The notes under the pieces are model-generated. The model did no database searches. It saw only the letters and a list, made by a program, of their open reading frames with translations, and was not told the DNA's origin. Positions 17,055 through 26,331 of a stretch of DNA of 64,000 bases are shown one piece after another; positions within the stretch are counted from its first letter, which is position 1, and every line of letters starts with the position of its first letter. The position numbers and the translations under genes are program-made. This DNA comes from Actinoplanes ianthinogenes. GTDB taxonomy: Bacteria > Actinomycetota > Actinomycetes > Mycobacteriales > Micromonosporaceae. Where the stretch lies: positions 992,001 to 1,056,000 of the forward strand of contig NZ_AP023356.1 of NCBI RefSeq assembly GCF_018324205.1, given 5' to 3'.

Positions 17055-18248
17055 TCAGTCGAAGATCGCGGACACCACGTGCTCGGCGATCGCCAGGGAC
17101 GACGTCGCCGCCGGTGAGGGGGCATTGCGGACGGCCGTGACGGCGCCCATCCGGTGGATGCGGAAGTCGTCGACCAGACTGCCGTCCCGGTCCAGCGCCT
17201 GGGCTCGCACGCCCGCACCGGCCCGGACCACGTCGGCCGCGCCGATCTCCGGGACGTACCGCATGGCCTCGACCATGTACCGGCGCTTGGAGAGCGAGCC
17301 GCGCACCTCCTTGATCCCGGTACGCCAGTGCTGCCTCGCCATCCGCCAGGCGCCCGGCCAGGCGGCCAGCGCGGCCAGGTCGGGAAGGGAGAGGTGCGAG
17401 CGCCGGTAGCCCTCGCGCGCCGTGGCCAGCACCGCGTTCGGGCCGACCTCGACCACGCCGGTGACCCGGCGGGTGAAGTGCACGCCGAGGAACGGGTAGC
17501 GCGGGTCCGGGACCGGGTAGATCATGCCGCGGACCATGTCGGCCTTGGCCGGCTTGACCCGCATGTACTCGCCCCGGAACGGGATGATGATCGGTTCCTG
17601 CTGGTCGCCGGCGAGCTTGGCGACCCGGTCGCTCTGGATACCGGCGCAGATGATCAGCCGGTCGACCGCCAGGCGACGCTCGCCGGAGACGACGTCGATC
17701 TTGGAGGGCCCCGGAACGATGGACGAGACCGGCCAGTTGAGGCGGACCTCTCCGCCGGCCGCGATGATGTCGTCGGCGAAGGCCCGCGCGATGCCCGGGA
17801 AGTCGGTGATCGCCGTCTCCGGCGAGTGCAGCGCGGCGAGGCCGGCGGCGTGCGGCTCGATCTCCCGGATGCCGGCCGGGTCGACCCGGCGCAGGCCGGG
17901 CACGTTGTTCTGGTGCGCCCGCTTCTCCAGGTCGTCCAGCCGGCCCATCTCGTCGGCCCGGACCGCCACGACCAGCTTGCCGCACTCGTCGTACGCGATC
18001 TTCCGCTCCTGGCAGTACTCCTTGATCAGCGACCGCCCCCGCGAGCAGAGCCGCGCCTTGAGACTGCCCGGCGTGTAGTAGATGCCGGCGTGCACCACCC
18101 CGGAGTTGTGCCCGGTCTGGTGCCGGGCGACCGCGTCCTCCTTCTCCAGGACGACCACCCTGGTGCCCGGCCGCCGGAGGGTGATCTCCCGGCCGATCGC
18201 CAGGCCGACGATGCCGGCTCCCACGATCCCGATGGTCTCGTCAGCCAT
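17055..18248 (-). CDS. lhgO: L-2-hydroxyglutarate oxidase
   Basis: 397 residues. The N-terminal dinucleotide-binding motif is GIVGAGIVGLAIGREI, followed by the family signature HNSGVVHAGIYYTPGSLKA and the substrate-side GVHFTRRVTG and GSLSKRRYM. The enzyme is an FAD-dependent DAO-fold oxidase that converts L-2-hydroxyglutarate to 2-oxoglutarate and passes electrons to the quinone pool at the membrane. The frame extends far upstream to 19091, but that part is antisense to the GntR gene and is not coding. The divergent GntR protein is the likely regulator. Confidence 0.9.
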   Translation of the reverse strand: MADETIGIVGAGIVGLAIGREITLRRPGTRVVVLEKEDAVARHQTGHNSGVVHAGIYYTPGSLKARLCSRGRSLIKEYCQERKIAYDECGKLVVAVRADEMGRLDDLEKRAHQNNVPGLRRVDPAGIREIEPHAAGLAALHSPETAITDFPGIARAFADDIIAAGGEVRLNWPVSSIVPGPSKIDVVSGERRLAVDRLIICAGIQSDRVAKLAGDQQEPIIIPFRGEYMRVKPAKADMVRGMIYPVPDPRYPFLGVHFTRRVTGVVEVGPNAVLATAREGYRRSHLSLPDLAALAAWPGAWRMARQHWRTGIKEVRGSLSKRRYMVEAMRYVPEIGAADVVRAGAGVRAQALDRDGSLVDDFRIHRMGAVTAVRNAPSPAATSSLAIAEHVVSAIFD

Positions 18249-18389
18249 CACTTTCTCGCCTCCGTCAGGTCGTACGCGCTCGGGCGAAACCGTAACGCCT
18301 CGGCACCCTGCTCCTTGCCGGGCATCGGCACCGCTCCGGCATGATGAGAGGTCCGGCACCGGCATCGACAGGAAGACGACGAGTAACCG

Positions 18390-19079
18390 ATGGCGTCTGA
18401 GCACGACACCGATCGGCGGGCGGCGCGAGTCTCCGCCCCCAGCACGGCGGCCCAGGCCCGCGACACCCTGCGCGACGCCATCCTGCGCGGTGTGTACCTG
18501 CCGGGCGAGCGCCTGGTCGAGGCCCAGCTCTGCGAGCGGTTGCAGGCGAGCCGGTTCACCGTCCGCGCGGCCCTGCAGGATCTGACCGCCGAGGGCCTGG
18601 TCGAGGTGCAGCGCAACCGGGGCGCCCAGGTGCGCAAGGTGTCGCTGGCCGAGGCCGTCGAGATCACCGAGGTCCGGATGGTGGTGGAGGGCCTGATCGC
18701 GGCCCGCGCCGCCGAGCGGGTCCAGCCCGAGCAGGCCACCGAGCTCGACGAGATCGGCGTGCTGATGCGCCGCGCCGTCGAGGCGGGAGAATATCGGCGG
18801 TACAGCGACCTCAACGTCCGCCTGCACGCCCTGGTCCGCCAGATCGCCGGCCACCAGACCGCCGACCGCATCGTCGAGACCCTGCGCGGCCAGCTGGTCC
18901 GCCACCAGTACATGCTGTCCCTGCTCCCGGGCCGCCCACAGACCTCCCTCCCGCAGCACCAACGCATCATCGCGGCGATCCGCGACCGCGACCAGAAAGC
19001 GGCCGAAGCAGCCATGCGCGACCACATCGCCAGCGTCATCGCGGCCTTGCGCTCCATGGAGCACCTCGGCCCGGCTTAA
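18390..19079 (+). CDS. GntR-family regulator (FadR/FCD type)
   Basis: 229 residues. The winged helix has AQARDTLRDAILRGVYLPGE and SRFTVRAALQDLTAEGLVE, the GntR recognition helix, then RGAQVRKVSLAEAVEITEVR leading into an all-helical FCD ligand domain. The metal-binding His of FCD domains is present in LNVRLHALV and DHIASVI. FCD regulators sense small carboxylic acids, which fits its divergent partner, L-2-hydroxyglutarate oxidase. Its stop codon TAA is part of the terminator stem. Confidence 0.9.
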   Translation: MASEHDTDRRAARVSAPSTAAQARDTLRDAILRGVYLPGERLVEAQLCERLQASRFTVRAALQDLTAEGLVEVQRNRGAQVRKVSLAEAVEITEVRMVVEGLIAARAAERVQPEQATELDEIGVLMRRAVEAGEYRRYSDLNVRLHALVRQIAGHQTADRIVETLRGQLVRHQYMLSLLPGRPQTSLPQHQRIIAAIRDRDQKAAEAAMRDHIASVIAALRSMEHLGPA

Positions 19080-19102
19080 GGCCTGTTCCATGACAGGCCT
19101 TA
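19077..19102. terminator. Bidirectional terminator between convergent genes
   Basis: A perfect 10 bp stem, TAAGGCCTGT (19077-19086) with ACAGGCCTTA (19093-19102), 6-base loop. It includes the GntR stop codon and ends 8 bp before the histidine kinase stop. Confidence 0.8.
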
Positions 19103-19109
19103 GTAGCGA

Positions 19110-20576
19110 TCACACGGGCAGGCGGATCGTCATCACCGTGCCACCGGTCTCGGCCGGGGCGGCGGCGACCGTGCCGCCGTGCTGGGCGGCGGTCTGGGCG
19201 ACGATGGCGAGGCCGAGACCGGAGCCGGGCATGGAGCGGGCGGCCGTGGCGCGGTAGAAGCGGTCGAAGACGAACGGCAGGTCCTCCTCCGCGATGCCCG
19301 GACCGCTGTCGGTGACCGTGAGCTGGGCCCACCCCGGCTCCGCGCCGGCCAGCGCGATCCGGACGGTGGCGCCCGGTGGGCTCCATTTCGCCGCGTTGTC
19401 CAGCACGTTCACCACCATGCGCTCCAGCTCGCCGGGGCGGCCGTGGACGGTGGCCGGCTCCAGGGACGTGTCGTAGGTGAGGCCGGGGGCACGGATGCGG
19501 ACCCGGGACACGGCCGCGGACACCACGTCGGCGAGGTCGACCGGCTCGATCGCCTCGAGGGTCGCCTCCTCGCGGGACAGCTCGACCAGCTCGGTGGTGA
19601 GCGTGGCCAGCTCGCGCACCTGGGCGTCCAGGTCGGCGAGCAGCTTGGCCCGCTCCTCCGGGGGCAGCCGGTGCGCCAGCTCGGGGCGGCGCTCCAGCTC
19701 CAGGAGCAGCTCCACGTTGGTCCGGATGCTCGTCAGCGGCGTCCGCAGCTCGTGCCCGGCGTCCTCGACCAGGGTGCGCTGGGCGCGGCGGGACGCGTCG
19801 ATGGCGGCGAGCATCGCGTTCACCGAGCGGCCGAGCCGGGCGATCTCGTCGTCGCCGTGCACGTCGATCGGCTGGTCCAGGTCCTGGGTGACGGCGACGT
19901 CCTCGACGGCCGAGGTGAGCCGCTCGACCGGGGCCAGGCCGGCCCGGGCGACGGTGCGCCCGAGGAAGGCCGCCCCGGCGATCCCGGCCGCGCACCCGAG
20001 CGCGAGCAGGAGCGCGAACGCGGCGAGCACCCGCTCGCTGGGGTCGGAGTCCATGCCGACCTGGACCGCGCCGCCGCCGGTGAGGGGCACGGTCAGCATC
20101 AGGTAGTCGTCCGGGCCGAGCGTGATCCGCTCCTGCGCCGGACGCGGCGAGGCGCCGGAGGCGATCTGCCTGGCGGTGTCGGTCACCGGCAGCGTGGTGC
20201 GGCTGCCGCCGGCCGGTGCGCCGGTGGCGTCGAGGATCTGCCAGCACGGGCCGATCTCGCCGTGTTTCCCGCCGTCCCGGCCCGGCCCGTGCCCGCCGTC
20301 CCCGTCACCGTGGCCGCCGTAACCGCCGGCGTCCTCGCCGGGCTGCTCGCGGGTGCGCGAGGACTCCGTCGCCAGCCACTGGTCCGGGTTCGCCGCGATG
20401 GACGTGGCGTCGCTGCGCAGCTCCAGCGCCACCTGGTGCCGCTGGATCTCCCGCACCGCCACCCAGGCGCCACCGGCGACGACCACCATGGCCGCCCCGA
20501 CCGCCACCGTGACCAGCAGCGACAGCCGCGCGTGCAGGGTGCGCGCCCGCCACCACCGCGCCGGCCCAAACCTCAC
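19110..20576 (-). CDS. Sensor histidine kinase (MprB-like) with Gly/His-rich sensor insert
   Basis: 488 residues. TM1 is at about 16-38 and TM2 at about 182-206, enclosing an extracytoplasmic sensor of about 140 residues. HAMP follows, then the HisKA box [17 protein letters not shown] (phospho-acceptor His275), N-box [13 protein letters not shown]1 [11 protein letters not shown] and G2 SGLGLAIV. Residues about 83-106 of the sensor are a run of Gly, Asp and His ([14 protein letters not shown]), which looks like a metal-binding or flexible insert. The ATG overlaps the response regulator's stop (ATGA), so the pair is co-translated. It is the last gene of the operon that starts with the ferric-reductase-like gene. 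Confidence 0.92.
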   Translation of the reverse strand: MRFGPARWWRARTLHARLSLLVTVAVGAAMVVVAGGAWVAVREIQRHQVALELRSDATSIAANPDQWLATESSRTREQPGEDAGGYGGHGDGDGGHGPGRDGGKHGEIGPCWQILDATGAPAGGSRTTLPVTDTARQIASGASPRPAQERITLGPDDYLMLTVPLTGGGAVQVGMDSDPSERVLAAFALLLALGCAAGIAGAAFLGRTVARAGLAPVERLTSAVEDVAVTQDLDQPIDVHGDDEIARLGRSVNAMLAAIDASRRAQRTLVEDAGHELRTPLTSIRTNVELLLELERRPELAHRLPPEERAKLLADLDAQVRELATLTTELVELSREEATLEAIEPVDLADVVSAAVSRVRIRAPGLTYDTSLEPATVHGRPGELERMVVNVLDNAAKWSPPGATVRIALAGAEPGWAQLTVTDSGPGIAEEDLPFVFDRFYRATAARSMPGSGLGLAIVAQTAAQHGGTVAAAPAETGGTVMTIRLPV

Positions 20577-21283
20577 AACGGCTCCTCTCGCAACACGAAG
20601 CCGACCCCGCGCACGGTGTGCAGCAGCCGCGGCTCGCCCTCCGACTCCAGCTTGCGCCGCAGATATCCCAGGTAGACGTGCAGGCTGTTGGAGCCCTCGC
20701 CGAAGTCGTAACCCCAGACCTGCTCGAACAGCGCGGCCCGGCTGAGCACCTGCCGCGGATGGCGCAGGAACGCCTCGAGGATGTCGAACTCGGTGCGGGT
20801 CAGCCGCAGGGCACGGCCGCCGCGCTCGACCTCCCGGGTGCGGGGATTGAGGCGTACGTCAGAGAACACCAGCCACTCGCCCGCCGACGCCTCGCCGGGG
20901 GTCGTGTCGGCCGGCGCGGTCAGCGCCGACCGGCGCAGCAGCGCCCGGATCCGGGCCAGCAGCTCCTGGAGGGCAAACGGTTTCACCAGGTAGTCGTCGG
21001 CGCCGGCGTCCAGGCCGGCGACCCGGTCGCCGACACTGTCGCGGGCGGTCAGCATCAGCACCGGCAGGAAGACGCCGTCGCCGCGCAGCCGGCGGCACGT
21101 CTCCAGCCCGTCCAGCCGGGGCATGCTGACGTCGAGGATCACCGCGTCCGGCTCGCCGGCCCGGACCGCGTCGAGGGCCTGCACCCCGTCGACCGCGATC
21201 TCCACCTGATATCCCTCGAAGCGCAGCGTGCGCGCGAGCGAGTCGCGCACCGCCGCGTCGTCCTCCACCACCAGGATCCGCAT
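20573..21283 (-). CDS. OmpR/MprA-family response regulator
   Basis: 236 residues starting [16 protein letters not shown]. The acidic pocket and phospho-acceptor Asp51 ([12 protein letters not shown]), the switch Thr in MLTARDS and Lys in DYLVKPF are present, then a winged helix with [20 protein letters not shown] and the GVGFVLR end. Starts at GTG 21292 or TTG 21316 are possible but would add a non-conserved stub. It lies 33 bp after the FMN-binding gene and overlaps the kinase gene. The 11-bp-phased direct repeats in the upstream divergent promoter region are candidate binding sites. Confidence 0.93.
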   Translation of the reverse strand: MRILVVEDDAAVRDSLARTLRFEGYQVEIAVDGVQALDAVRAGEPDAVILDVSMPRLDGLETCRRLRGDGVFLPVLMLTARDSVGDRVAGLDAGADDYLVKPFALQELLARIRALLRRSALTAPADTTPGEASAGEWLVFSDVRLNPRTREVERGGRALRLTRTEFDILEAFLRHPRQVLSRAALFEQVWGYDFGEGSNSLHVYLGYLRRKLESEGEPRLLHTVRGVGFVLREEPL

Positions 21284-21316
21284 GCCCTCCACCCTGCCAG
21301 CCCCCTCCGACAACAA

Positions 21317-21718
21317 TCAGCTGAGGTGGGCCGCGTCGAGCGCGGACTGGAGCGACTGGAGATACCCGTCACTGGTGACGGTGGCGCCGGAGACCGTGTC
21401 GATGTCGGCGCTCTGCGCGTCCAGCGTCTCCTGCACGAGGGCCGGGATGGCCCGCGCGTTGATCTGCTGGTCACGGCCGTTCTCGTTGGGGTACACCGGC
21501 ACCGAGACGCTGGTGATCCTCCCGTCCGCGACGGTGATGGCGACCTGAACGTCACCCCACCGGGTCGACACCGCGGAACCGGTGTAGGTCTTCCCGCCGC
21601 CGGTGGTGGCAGCGACCGCGGCCGCGGCCGGCGCGGCACTGTTCGTGCTGGTCCGATAGCTGAACAGCAGCACCAGGACGGCAACGGTGGACAGCATCCA
21701 CAGGGTGATACGACGCAT
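21317..21718 (-). CDS. FMN-binding domain protein with ApbE flavinylation motif
   Basis: 133 residues. An N-terminal membrane anchor (about residues 5-21) is followed by an FMN_bind domain. The sequence DTVSGATVTS contains the consensus at which ApbE attaches FMN covalently to threonine, here Thr113. The exported domain would carry electrons from the membrane oxidoreductase encoded 8 bp upstream to an extracytoplasmic acceptor. No apbE gene is in the window, so the flavin transferase must be encoded elsewhere. Confidence 0.88.
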   Translation of the reverse strand: MRRITLWMLSTVAVLVLLFSYRTSTNSAAPAAAAVAATTGGGKTYTGSAVSTRWGDVQVAITVADGRITSVSVPVYPNENGRDQQINARAIPALVQETLDAQSADIDTVSGATVTSDGYLQSLQSALDAAHLS

Positions 21719-21726
21719 CGGATTCC

Positions 21727-23046
21727 TTACCAGGAGAAGAGTTCGGTGTGCAGGCGATCGGCGGCGACCCCGGCCTCGAGCGCGGCACCCCGCACCGACT
21801 CGGCCCAGGCCTCCGGCCCGCAGACGTACAGATGGGCGGTGGCGACCTGGGGCACGATCTGCCGCAACGTGGCAGCGTCCCCCTGCCCGGCCAGACTGCC
21901 CGGCAGCCAGGAGGACCCCTCGGCGCGCGGCCCGAGCAGGGTCACCACCCGCACCCCGCGGTGCCGCGCGAACCACTCCAGCTCGGACCGGAAGGCCAGC
22001 TCCGCCTCGGTGCGTGCCCGATAGATCAGGGTCGCCTCGCCCGGCTGATACGGCAGCTCGCCGAGCAGCGACAGCAGCGGCGTCACCCCGATCCCGCAGG
22101 CCACCAGCACCACCGGCCCACCGGCGTAGCTCTCCCCGGTCAGCTTCCCGTACGGCCCCTCGACCAGCACCCTGGTCCCGGGCCGGAGCGTTGCCACCCG
22201 GGAGCTGCCGTCCCCGAGGTTCTTCACGGTGATCCGGAGCCGGTCGCCGTGCGGGGTCGCGGAGAGCGAGTACGGGTTGGCCCGGCTCCACCCGGCCCCG
22301 TCCAGGAACCGCCACTGGAAGAACTGCCCGGCCCGCACCGGCAGCTCGCCGAGCCGCCGCCCGGTCAGGTACACCGAGGTCAGCCCGGGTCCTTCCGGCA
22401 CCACCCGGGTCACCACCAGCCGGTGCCGCCAGTTGCGCCAGGCCGGCAGCCCGACCCGGTACGCCAGCACCGCCCCCGCCGACACCACGTACAGCGTCCA
22501 CCAGTACGCCCGCGCCACCGGCGACCCGGCGAAGTCCGTCCCGGTCCACAGCTGGTGCGGCAACGCCAGCCCGACGCCGAGGTAGGCATAGAGGTGCAGC
22601 AGGTGCCACGACTCGTACCGAAGCTTCCGCCGGGCCGCCCGGATCGACGTCACCACCACCATGGTCAGCGCGAGCGTCCCCGCGGTGGCGAGCAGCATCC
22701 CGGGATAGTTCACGATCTGGTCCCACAGCTCGGTGAGCAGCCCGGTGACCGTCACGATGTGCACGACCATCAGCCAGAACGAGCTGAACCCGGTCCACCG
22801 GTGCCACCGCGCCAGCCGGTCCTGCCCGAAGGCCCGCTCCACCAGCGGGATCCGGGCCATCAGCAGCACCTGGACGAGCATCAGGTCGGCGGCGACCAGT
22901 CCGGTCAGCCGCCCCCACGCGTCGAGAGAGCCCAGCTGCTGCACGCCGCCGTCGCTCACCCAGAGCGCCACCACGACCAGCAGGCTGAGCGCTGCCGCCG
23001 AGCCACCGAGGTCGGCGGAGAAACGCGGGGTGCGAGTCGCTGTCAT
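21727..23046 (-). CDS. Ferric-reductase-like transmembrane FAD/NAD oxidoreductase
   Basis: 439 residues. Six membrane helices fill about residues 12-205, with paired histidines in the WHRWTGF...VVHIV and WHLLHLYAYL helices, the haem ligands of ferric-reductase-like membrane domains. The cytoplasmic half has the FAD motif NPYSLSATP, the phosphate-binding GQFFQWRF region, and the NAD(P) motifs LVACGIGVTPLLSLLGEL and YVCGPEAW. The enzyme would move electrons from NAD(P)H through FAD and haem to the outside, where the FMN-binding protein is the likely acceptor. The ATG at 23046 is preferred over 23085. First gene of a four-gene operon ending in the two-component system. Confidence 0.9.
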   Translation of the reverse strand: MTATRTPRFSADLGGSAAALSLLVVVALWVSDGGVQQLGSLDAWGRLTGLVAADLMLVQVLLMARIPLVERAFGQDRLARWHRWTGFSSFWLMVVHIVTVTGLLTELWDQIVNYPGMLLATAGTLALTMVVVTSIRAARRKLRYESWHLLHLYAYLGVGLALPHQLWTGTDFAGSPVARAYWWTLYVVSAGAVLAYRVGLPAWRNWRHRLVVTRVVPEGPGLTSVYLTGRRLGELPVRAGQFFQWRFLDGAGWSRANPYSLSATPHGDRLRITVKNLGDGSSRVATLRPGTRVLVEGPYGKLTGESYAGGPVVLVACGIGVTPLLSLLGELPYQPGEATLIYRARTEAELAFRSELEWFARHRGVRVVTLLGPRAEGSSWLPGSLAGQGDAATLRQIVPQVATAHLYVCGPEAWAESVRGAALEAGVAADRLHTELFSW

Positions 23047-23070
23047 GCCCCCAAGATTCGGCACCGTGCC

Positions 23071-23201
23071 TAAGACCTGGACCACCGGAAACGTAAGGAA
23101 TCGCTAAGAGGAACGGCTCTCAGAGGCGCGACAGAGCACCCACAGGTTCCACCCAGGCGGCGATCCCTGAATGGGGAAACACCACCTGAACCCCGCCTGA
23201 A
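23071..23201. promoter_or_regulatory. Phased direct repeats in a divergent promoter region
   Basis: TAAGGA at 23094 and TAAGAG at 23105 are 11 bp apart, with a further TAAG at 23071. CCTGAA occurs at 23166, 23185 and 23196, the last two 11 bp apart. One-turn spacing of direct repeats is how OmpR-family regulators bind, and the operon encodes such a regulator. Binding is inferred, not shown. Confidence 0.45.
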
Positions 23202-23210
23202 GGAAACCTC

Positions 23211-23780
23211 GTGAACGCTCTGTTTGCCGCTGCCGCGGACCTCGTGGCGATCGGCCTCCTCACGTTCGGCGTCTACTTCCCCCGGCACCACCGGCGCGAT
23301 CTGGTCGCCGCGTTCCTGGGCGTGAACATCGGCGTGCTCGCCGTGTCGACCGTGCTCGGCGCCGAGAACGTCGGTGCCGGCCTGGGCCTCGGCCTGTTCG
23401 GCGTGCTGTCGATCATCCGGCTGCGCTCCGACGAGATCACCCAGCACGAGGTCGCCTACTACTTCGCGGCGCTCGCGCTGGGCCTGATCACCGGCCTGGG
23501 CGGGCTCGACCCGATCACCGGCGCGCTGATGGTCCTGATCATCGCGGCGCTCTGGATCGGCGACCACCCCGGCCTGTTCCGCCGATACCGCCACCAGACG
23601 ATCCGCCTGGACACCGCGCACGCCGACGAGACCGCGCTGCGTGCCCACCTGGAGCGGGTGCTCGGCGGGACCGTGGTCAACCTGTCGATCAAGCAGGTGG
23701 ACCTGGTCAACGACAGCACCCTGGCCGAGGTCCGCTACCTGGCGCCGGCCGGCCGCGCCGCACGGGTGCCGGTCGCATGA
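23211..23780 (+). CDS. DUF4956 membrane protein
   Basis: 189 residues. The GTG start at 23211 has AAGGAAA upstream. Four hydrophobic segments occupy about residues 1-125, with the family hallmark SIIRLRSDEITQHEVAYYF between them, and a cytoplasmic alpha/beta tail of about 60 residues follows. DUF4956 proteins are nearly always next to VTC-type polymerases and surface proteins of the CotH or Cthe_2159 type, as here. The biochemical role is not known; a membrane partner of the polymerase is plausible. It overlaps the next gene by ATGA. Confidence 0.88.
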   Translation: MNALFAAAADLVAIGLLTFGVYFPRHHRRDLVAAFLGVNIGVLAVSTVLGAENVGAGLGLGLFGVLSIIRLRSDEITQHEVAYYFAALALGLITGLGGLDPITGALMVLIIAALWIGDHPGLFRRYRHQTIRLDTAHADETALRAHLERVLGGTVVNLSIKQVDLVNDSTLAEVRYLAPAGRAARVPVA

Positions 23781-24538
23781 TCGCCACGTTCGCCCCGATC
23801 TCCCTGGACCACCTGGTCGCCGACGCCGAGCTGCTCACCCGGGTCGACCGCAAGTACCTGCTGCCCGCCTCGCTGCTCCCGGACCTGCTGGCCCGGCTGC
23901 CACGCGACGCCCGGGTGCTGGAGATCGACGGCCGCCGTGACTTCGGCTACCGCTCGGTCTACTTCGACACCGAGCGCCTGGACAGCTATCTCGGCGCGGC
24001 CCATCGCCGGCGCCGGCGCTTCAAGGTCCGGATCCGCACCTACCTCGACACCGGCGCCCGCTTCGTCGAAATCAAAACCCGCGGTTCCCGCGGGACCACG
24101 ATCAAGACCCGATTTCCGTACGACGGAAGCGGTCACGATCTAGGCCCTGCGGGCCGAGCCCACCTGGACCACGTCCTGACCGGCGCCCACATCTCCCCGG
24201 ACGGTCACACGTTTCAGCCGGTGCTCGCCACCGGATACCGCAGGCACACGCTCTACCTGCCCGGATGCGGCAGCCGGGTGACCGTCGACACCGACCTCAC
24301 CTGGTCGCTCCCGGACGGCGCCACGCTCGGCATGCCGGGCCACGTGGTCCTGGAGACCAAGTCGGGCGGCGGTGTCTCGGAGGTGGACCGCCTGCTCTGG
24401 CGGCTCCGGCACCGCCCCGCCTCGATCTCCAAGTACGCCACCGGCCTCGCCGCCCTGCGCCCCGAACTCCCCGCCAACCGCTGGCACCCGATCCTGCACC
24501 GCCACTTCTCCCTGAGGAACCGCCATGAGACTGCGTAA
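23777..24538 (+). CDS. VTC-domain polyphosphate polymerase-like protein
   Basis: 253 residues. VTC tunnel motifs are clear: RVDRKYLLP, YRSVYFDTERLDSY, RRRFKVRIRTYLDTG, FVEIKTRGSRGTTIKTRF, VVLETKSG and ISKYATG. These put basic and acidic residues inside the triphosphate tunnel that in yeast Vtc4 makes polyphosphate from ATP. Bacterial members are soluble and often pair with DUF4956, as in this operon; their product has rarely been tested. The gene overlaps both neighbours (ATGA upstream, 14 bp downstream). Confidence 0.9.
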   Translation: MIATFAPISLDHLVADAELLTRVDRKYLLPASLLPDLLARLPRDARVLEIDGRRDFGYRSVYFDTERLDSYLGAAHRRRRRFKVRIRTYLDTGARFVEIKTRGSRGTTIKTRFPYDGSGHDLGPAGRAHLDHVLTGAHISPDGHTFQPVLATGYRRHTLYLPGCGSRVTVDTDLTWSLPDGATLGMPGHVVLETKSGGGVSEVDRLLWRLRHRPASISKYATGLAALRPELPANRWHPILHRHFSLRNRHETA

Positions 24539-26318
24539 GAAGTTCGTCGCCGCCGTCAGCTCGGCCGCGCTGGCGGTCGTCCTGCTCGCCGGCTGCTCCG
24601 GCGGCACCGGCTCGACCGCCGCCGAGGCGGCCACCGCCACCGCCGCGGCCGGCACCGTCGACGGCACCCAGAAGGCCGCCACCGTGCTCGCCGCCAACAA
24701 GAAGGTGACCGCCGCCGGTGACGTCGCCACCGCCGGCGCCTCGGCCGTCACGCTCTCCGGCAACTCGGCCACCAGCAGCGCGGACGGCGTCACGGTGGAC
24801 GGCTCCACGGTGACGATCACCAAGGCCGGGACCTACCGGATCACCGGGACGCTGCGCGACGGGCAGATCGTGGTGGACGCCGCCGGCGCCGCCGTCACGC
24901 TGATCCTGGACAACGCGTCGATCAGCAGCGCGACCACGGCCGCGATCGCCGCCACCGCGGTGGACTCGCTGGTCGTCGTACTGGCCGACGGGACCAGCAA
25001 CACGCTGTCCGACGCCTCGTCCTACGCCGCCGACGCGGACGTGAACGCGACCCTGTTCAGCGCCGGCGACCTGAGCATCACCGGCGACGGGTCGCTGACG
25101 GTGACCGGCAACGGCAACGACGGGATCACCTCGAAGGACGGCCTGGTGATCCAGTCCGGGACGGTCACCGTGACCGCGAAGGACGACGGGATCCGCGGCA
25201 GGGACTACGCGGTGGTGAACGGCGGGACGATCACGGTCACCGCGGGCGGCGACGGGATCAAGGCGGACAACACCGAGGACGCCGACTCCGGATACGTGGC
25301 GGTCACCGGAGGGACGGTGACGCTGACGGCGACGGGTGACGGGGTGGACGCGGCCACCGACATCGTGCTGACCGGCGGCGACCTGACCGTCAAGGCGGGT
25401 GGCGGGCACACCGGCAAGGTCGCCGGCGACGCCTCGGCGAAGGGTCTGAAGTCCGGGGTGATCACCGTGCTGGAGGGTGGCACGACGACGGTCGACGCGG
25501 CCGACGACGCGATCCACAGCGACGGCGCGGTCCACTTCACCGGCGCGAAGGTGACCGTGGCCAGCGGCGACGACGGCGTGCACGCCGAGGGGCAGCAGAT
25601 CGTCGACGGTGGCACGCTGGACGTGACCACGGCGAACGAGGGGCTGGAGGCGGCCGACTTCGTCCTCAACTCGGGCACCGTGCACGTGCACTCCAGCGAC
25701 GACGGCGTCAACGCGGCCGGCGGGTCCGGCACAGGTGGCGGGCGGGGCTTCGGCGGCGGCGGCGAGGAGGTCGGGCCGTACAAGTGGACGGTGAACGGCG
25801 GCACGCTGATCGTCGACGCCGGCGGCGACGGGCTGGACTCCAACGGGACGGCGTCGATCACCGGCGGCACCGTGGTCGTGAACGGCCCGGAGGGCAACGG
25901 GAACGGGGCGCTCGACGTGAACGGCACCTTCACGATCAGTGGCGGGACCCTGCTGGCGGCGGGCAGCGCGGGCATGGTGGTCTCGCCGGACACCGACTCC
26001 GAGCAGGGCTGGCTCTCCGCGACGCTGGACAGCGCGGTGGCGGCCGGCACCACGATCCAGATCGCCGACAGTGACGGGAATCTGGTCGCCTCCTACGTCA
26101 CCGGCAAGAGCGTCCAGAACGTCGTCTTCTCCTCTTCGAAGATCAAGAGCGGCGCGACCTACACCGTCCACACCGGCGGCACCGCGGCCGGCACGAGCAC
26201 CGGCGGCCTGTCCGCTTCCGGTTCGCTCACCGCAGCCACCAAGATCGCCACGGTAACCGCCAACCAGGCCGCCGCCGGCGGCAACGGCTTCGGCGGCGGC
26301 GGCCACGGCCCCCGCTGA
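24525..26318 (+). CDS. Cthe_2159-like carbohydrate-binding beta-helix lipoprotein
   Basis: 597 residues. A signal peptide with lipobox VLLAGCSG anchors it outside. The rest is a right-handed parallel beta-helix built from many short repeats of the type GDGIKADN, DDAIHSDGAV, DDGVHAEG and DDGVNAAGG, typical of Cthe_2159 proteins, which bind polygalacturonate and cellulose with calcium through such Asp-rich turns. A Gly-rich loop at about residue 405-415 and a C-terminal Ser/Thr/Gly domain follow. Third gene of the DUF4956-VTC operon; it may be the extracellular product of the system. Confidence 0.87.
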   Translation: MRLRKKFVAAVSSAALAVVLLAGCSGGTGSTAAEAATATAAAGTVDGTQKAATVLAANKKVTAAGDVATAGASAVTLSGNSATSSADGVTVDGSTVTITKAGTYRITGTLRDGQIVVDAAGAAVTLILDNASISSATTAAIAATAVDSLVVVLADGTSNTLSDASSYAADADVNATLFSAGDLSITGDGSLTVTGNGNDGITSKDGLVIQSGTVTVTAKDDGIRGRDYAVVNGGTITVTAGGDGIKADNTEDADSGYVAVTGGTVTLTATGDGVDAATDIVLTGGDLTVKAGGGHTGKVAGDASAKGLKSGVITVLEGGTTTVDAADDAIHSDGAVHFTGAKVTVASGDDGVHAEGQQIVDGGTLDVTTANEGLEAADFVLNSGTVHVHSSDDGVNAAGGSGTGGGRGFGGGGEEVGPYKWTVNGGTLIVDAGGDGLDSNGTASITGGTVVVNGPEGNGNGALDVNGTFTISGGTLLAAGSAGMVVSPDTDSEQGWLSATLDSAVAAGTTIQIADSDGNLVASYVTGKSVQNVVFSSSKIKSGATYTVHTGGTAAGTSTGGLSASGSLTAATKIATVTANQAAAGGNGFGGGGHGPR

Positions 26319-26331
26319 TCCCGAAACGCCA

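Noticed and set aside
17055-19091. 678-codon frame containing the L-2-hydroxyglutarate oxidase
   Set aside because: The upstream 280 codons are antisense to the GntR gene and carry no recognisable protein.
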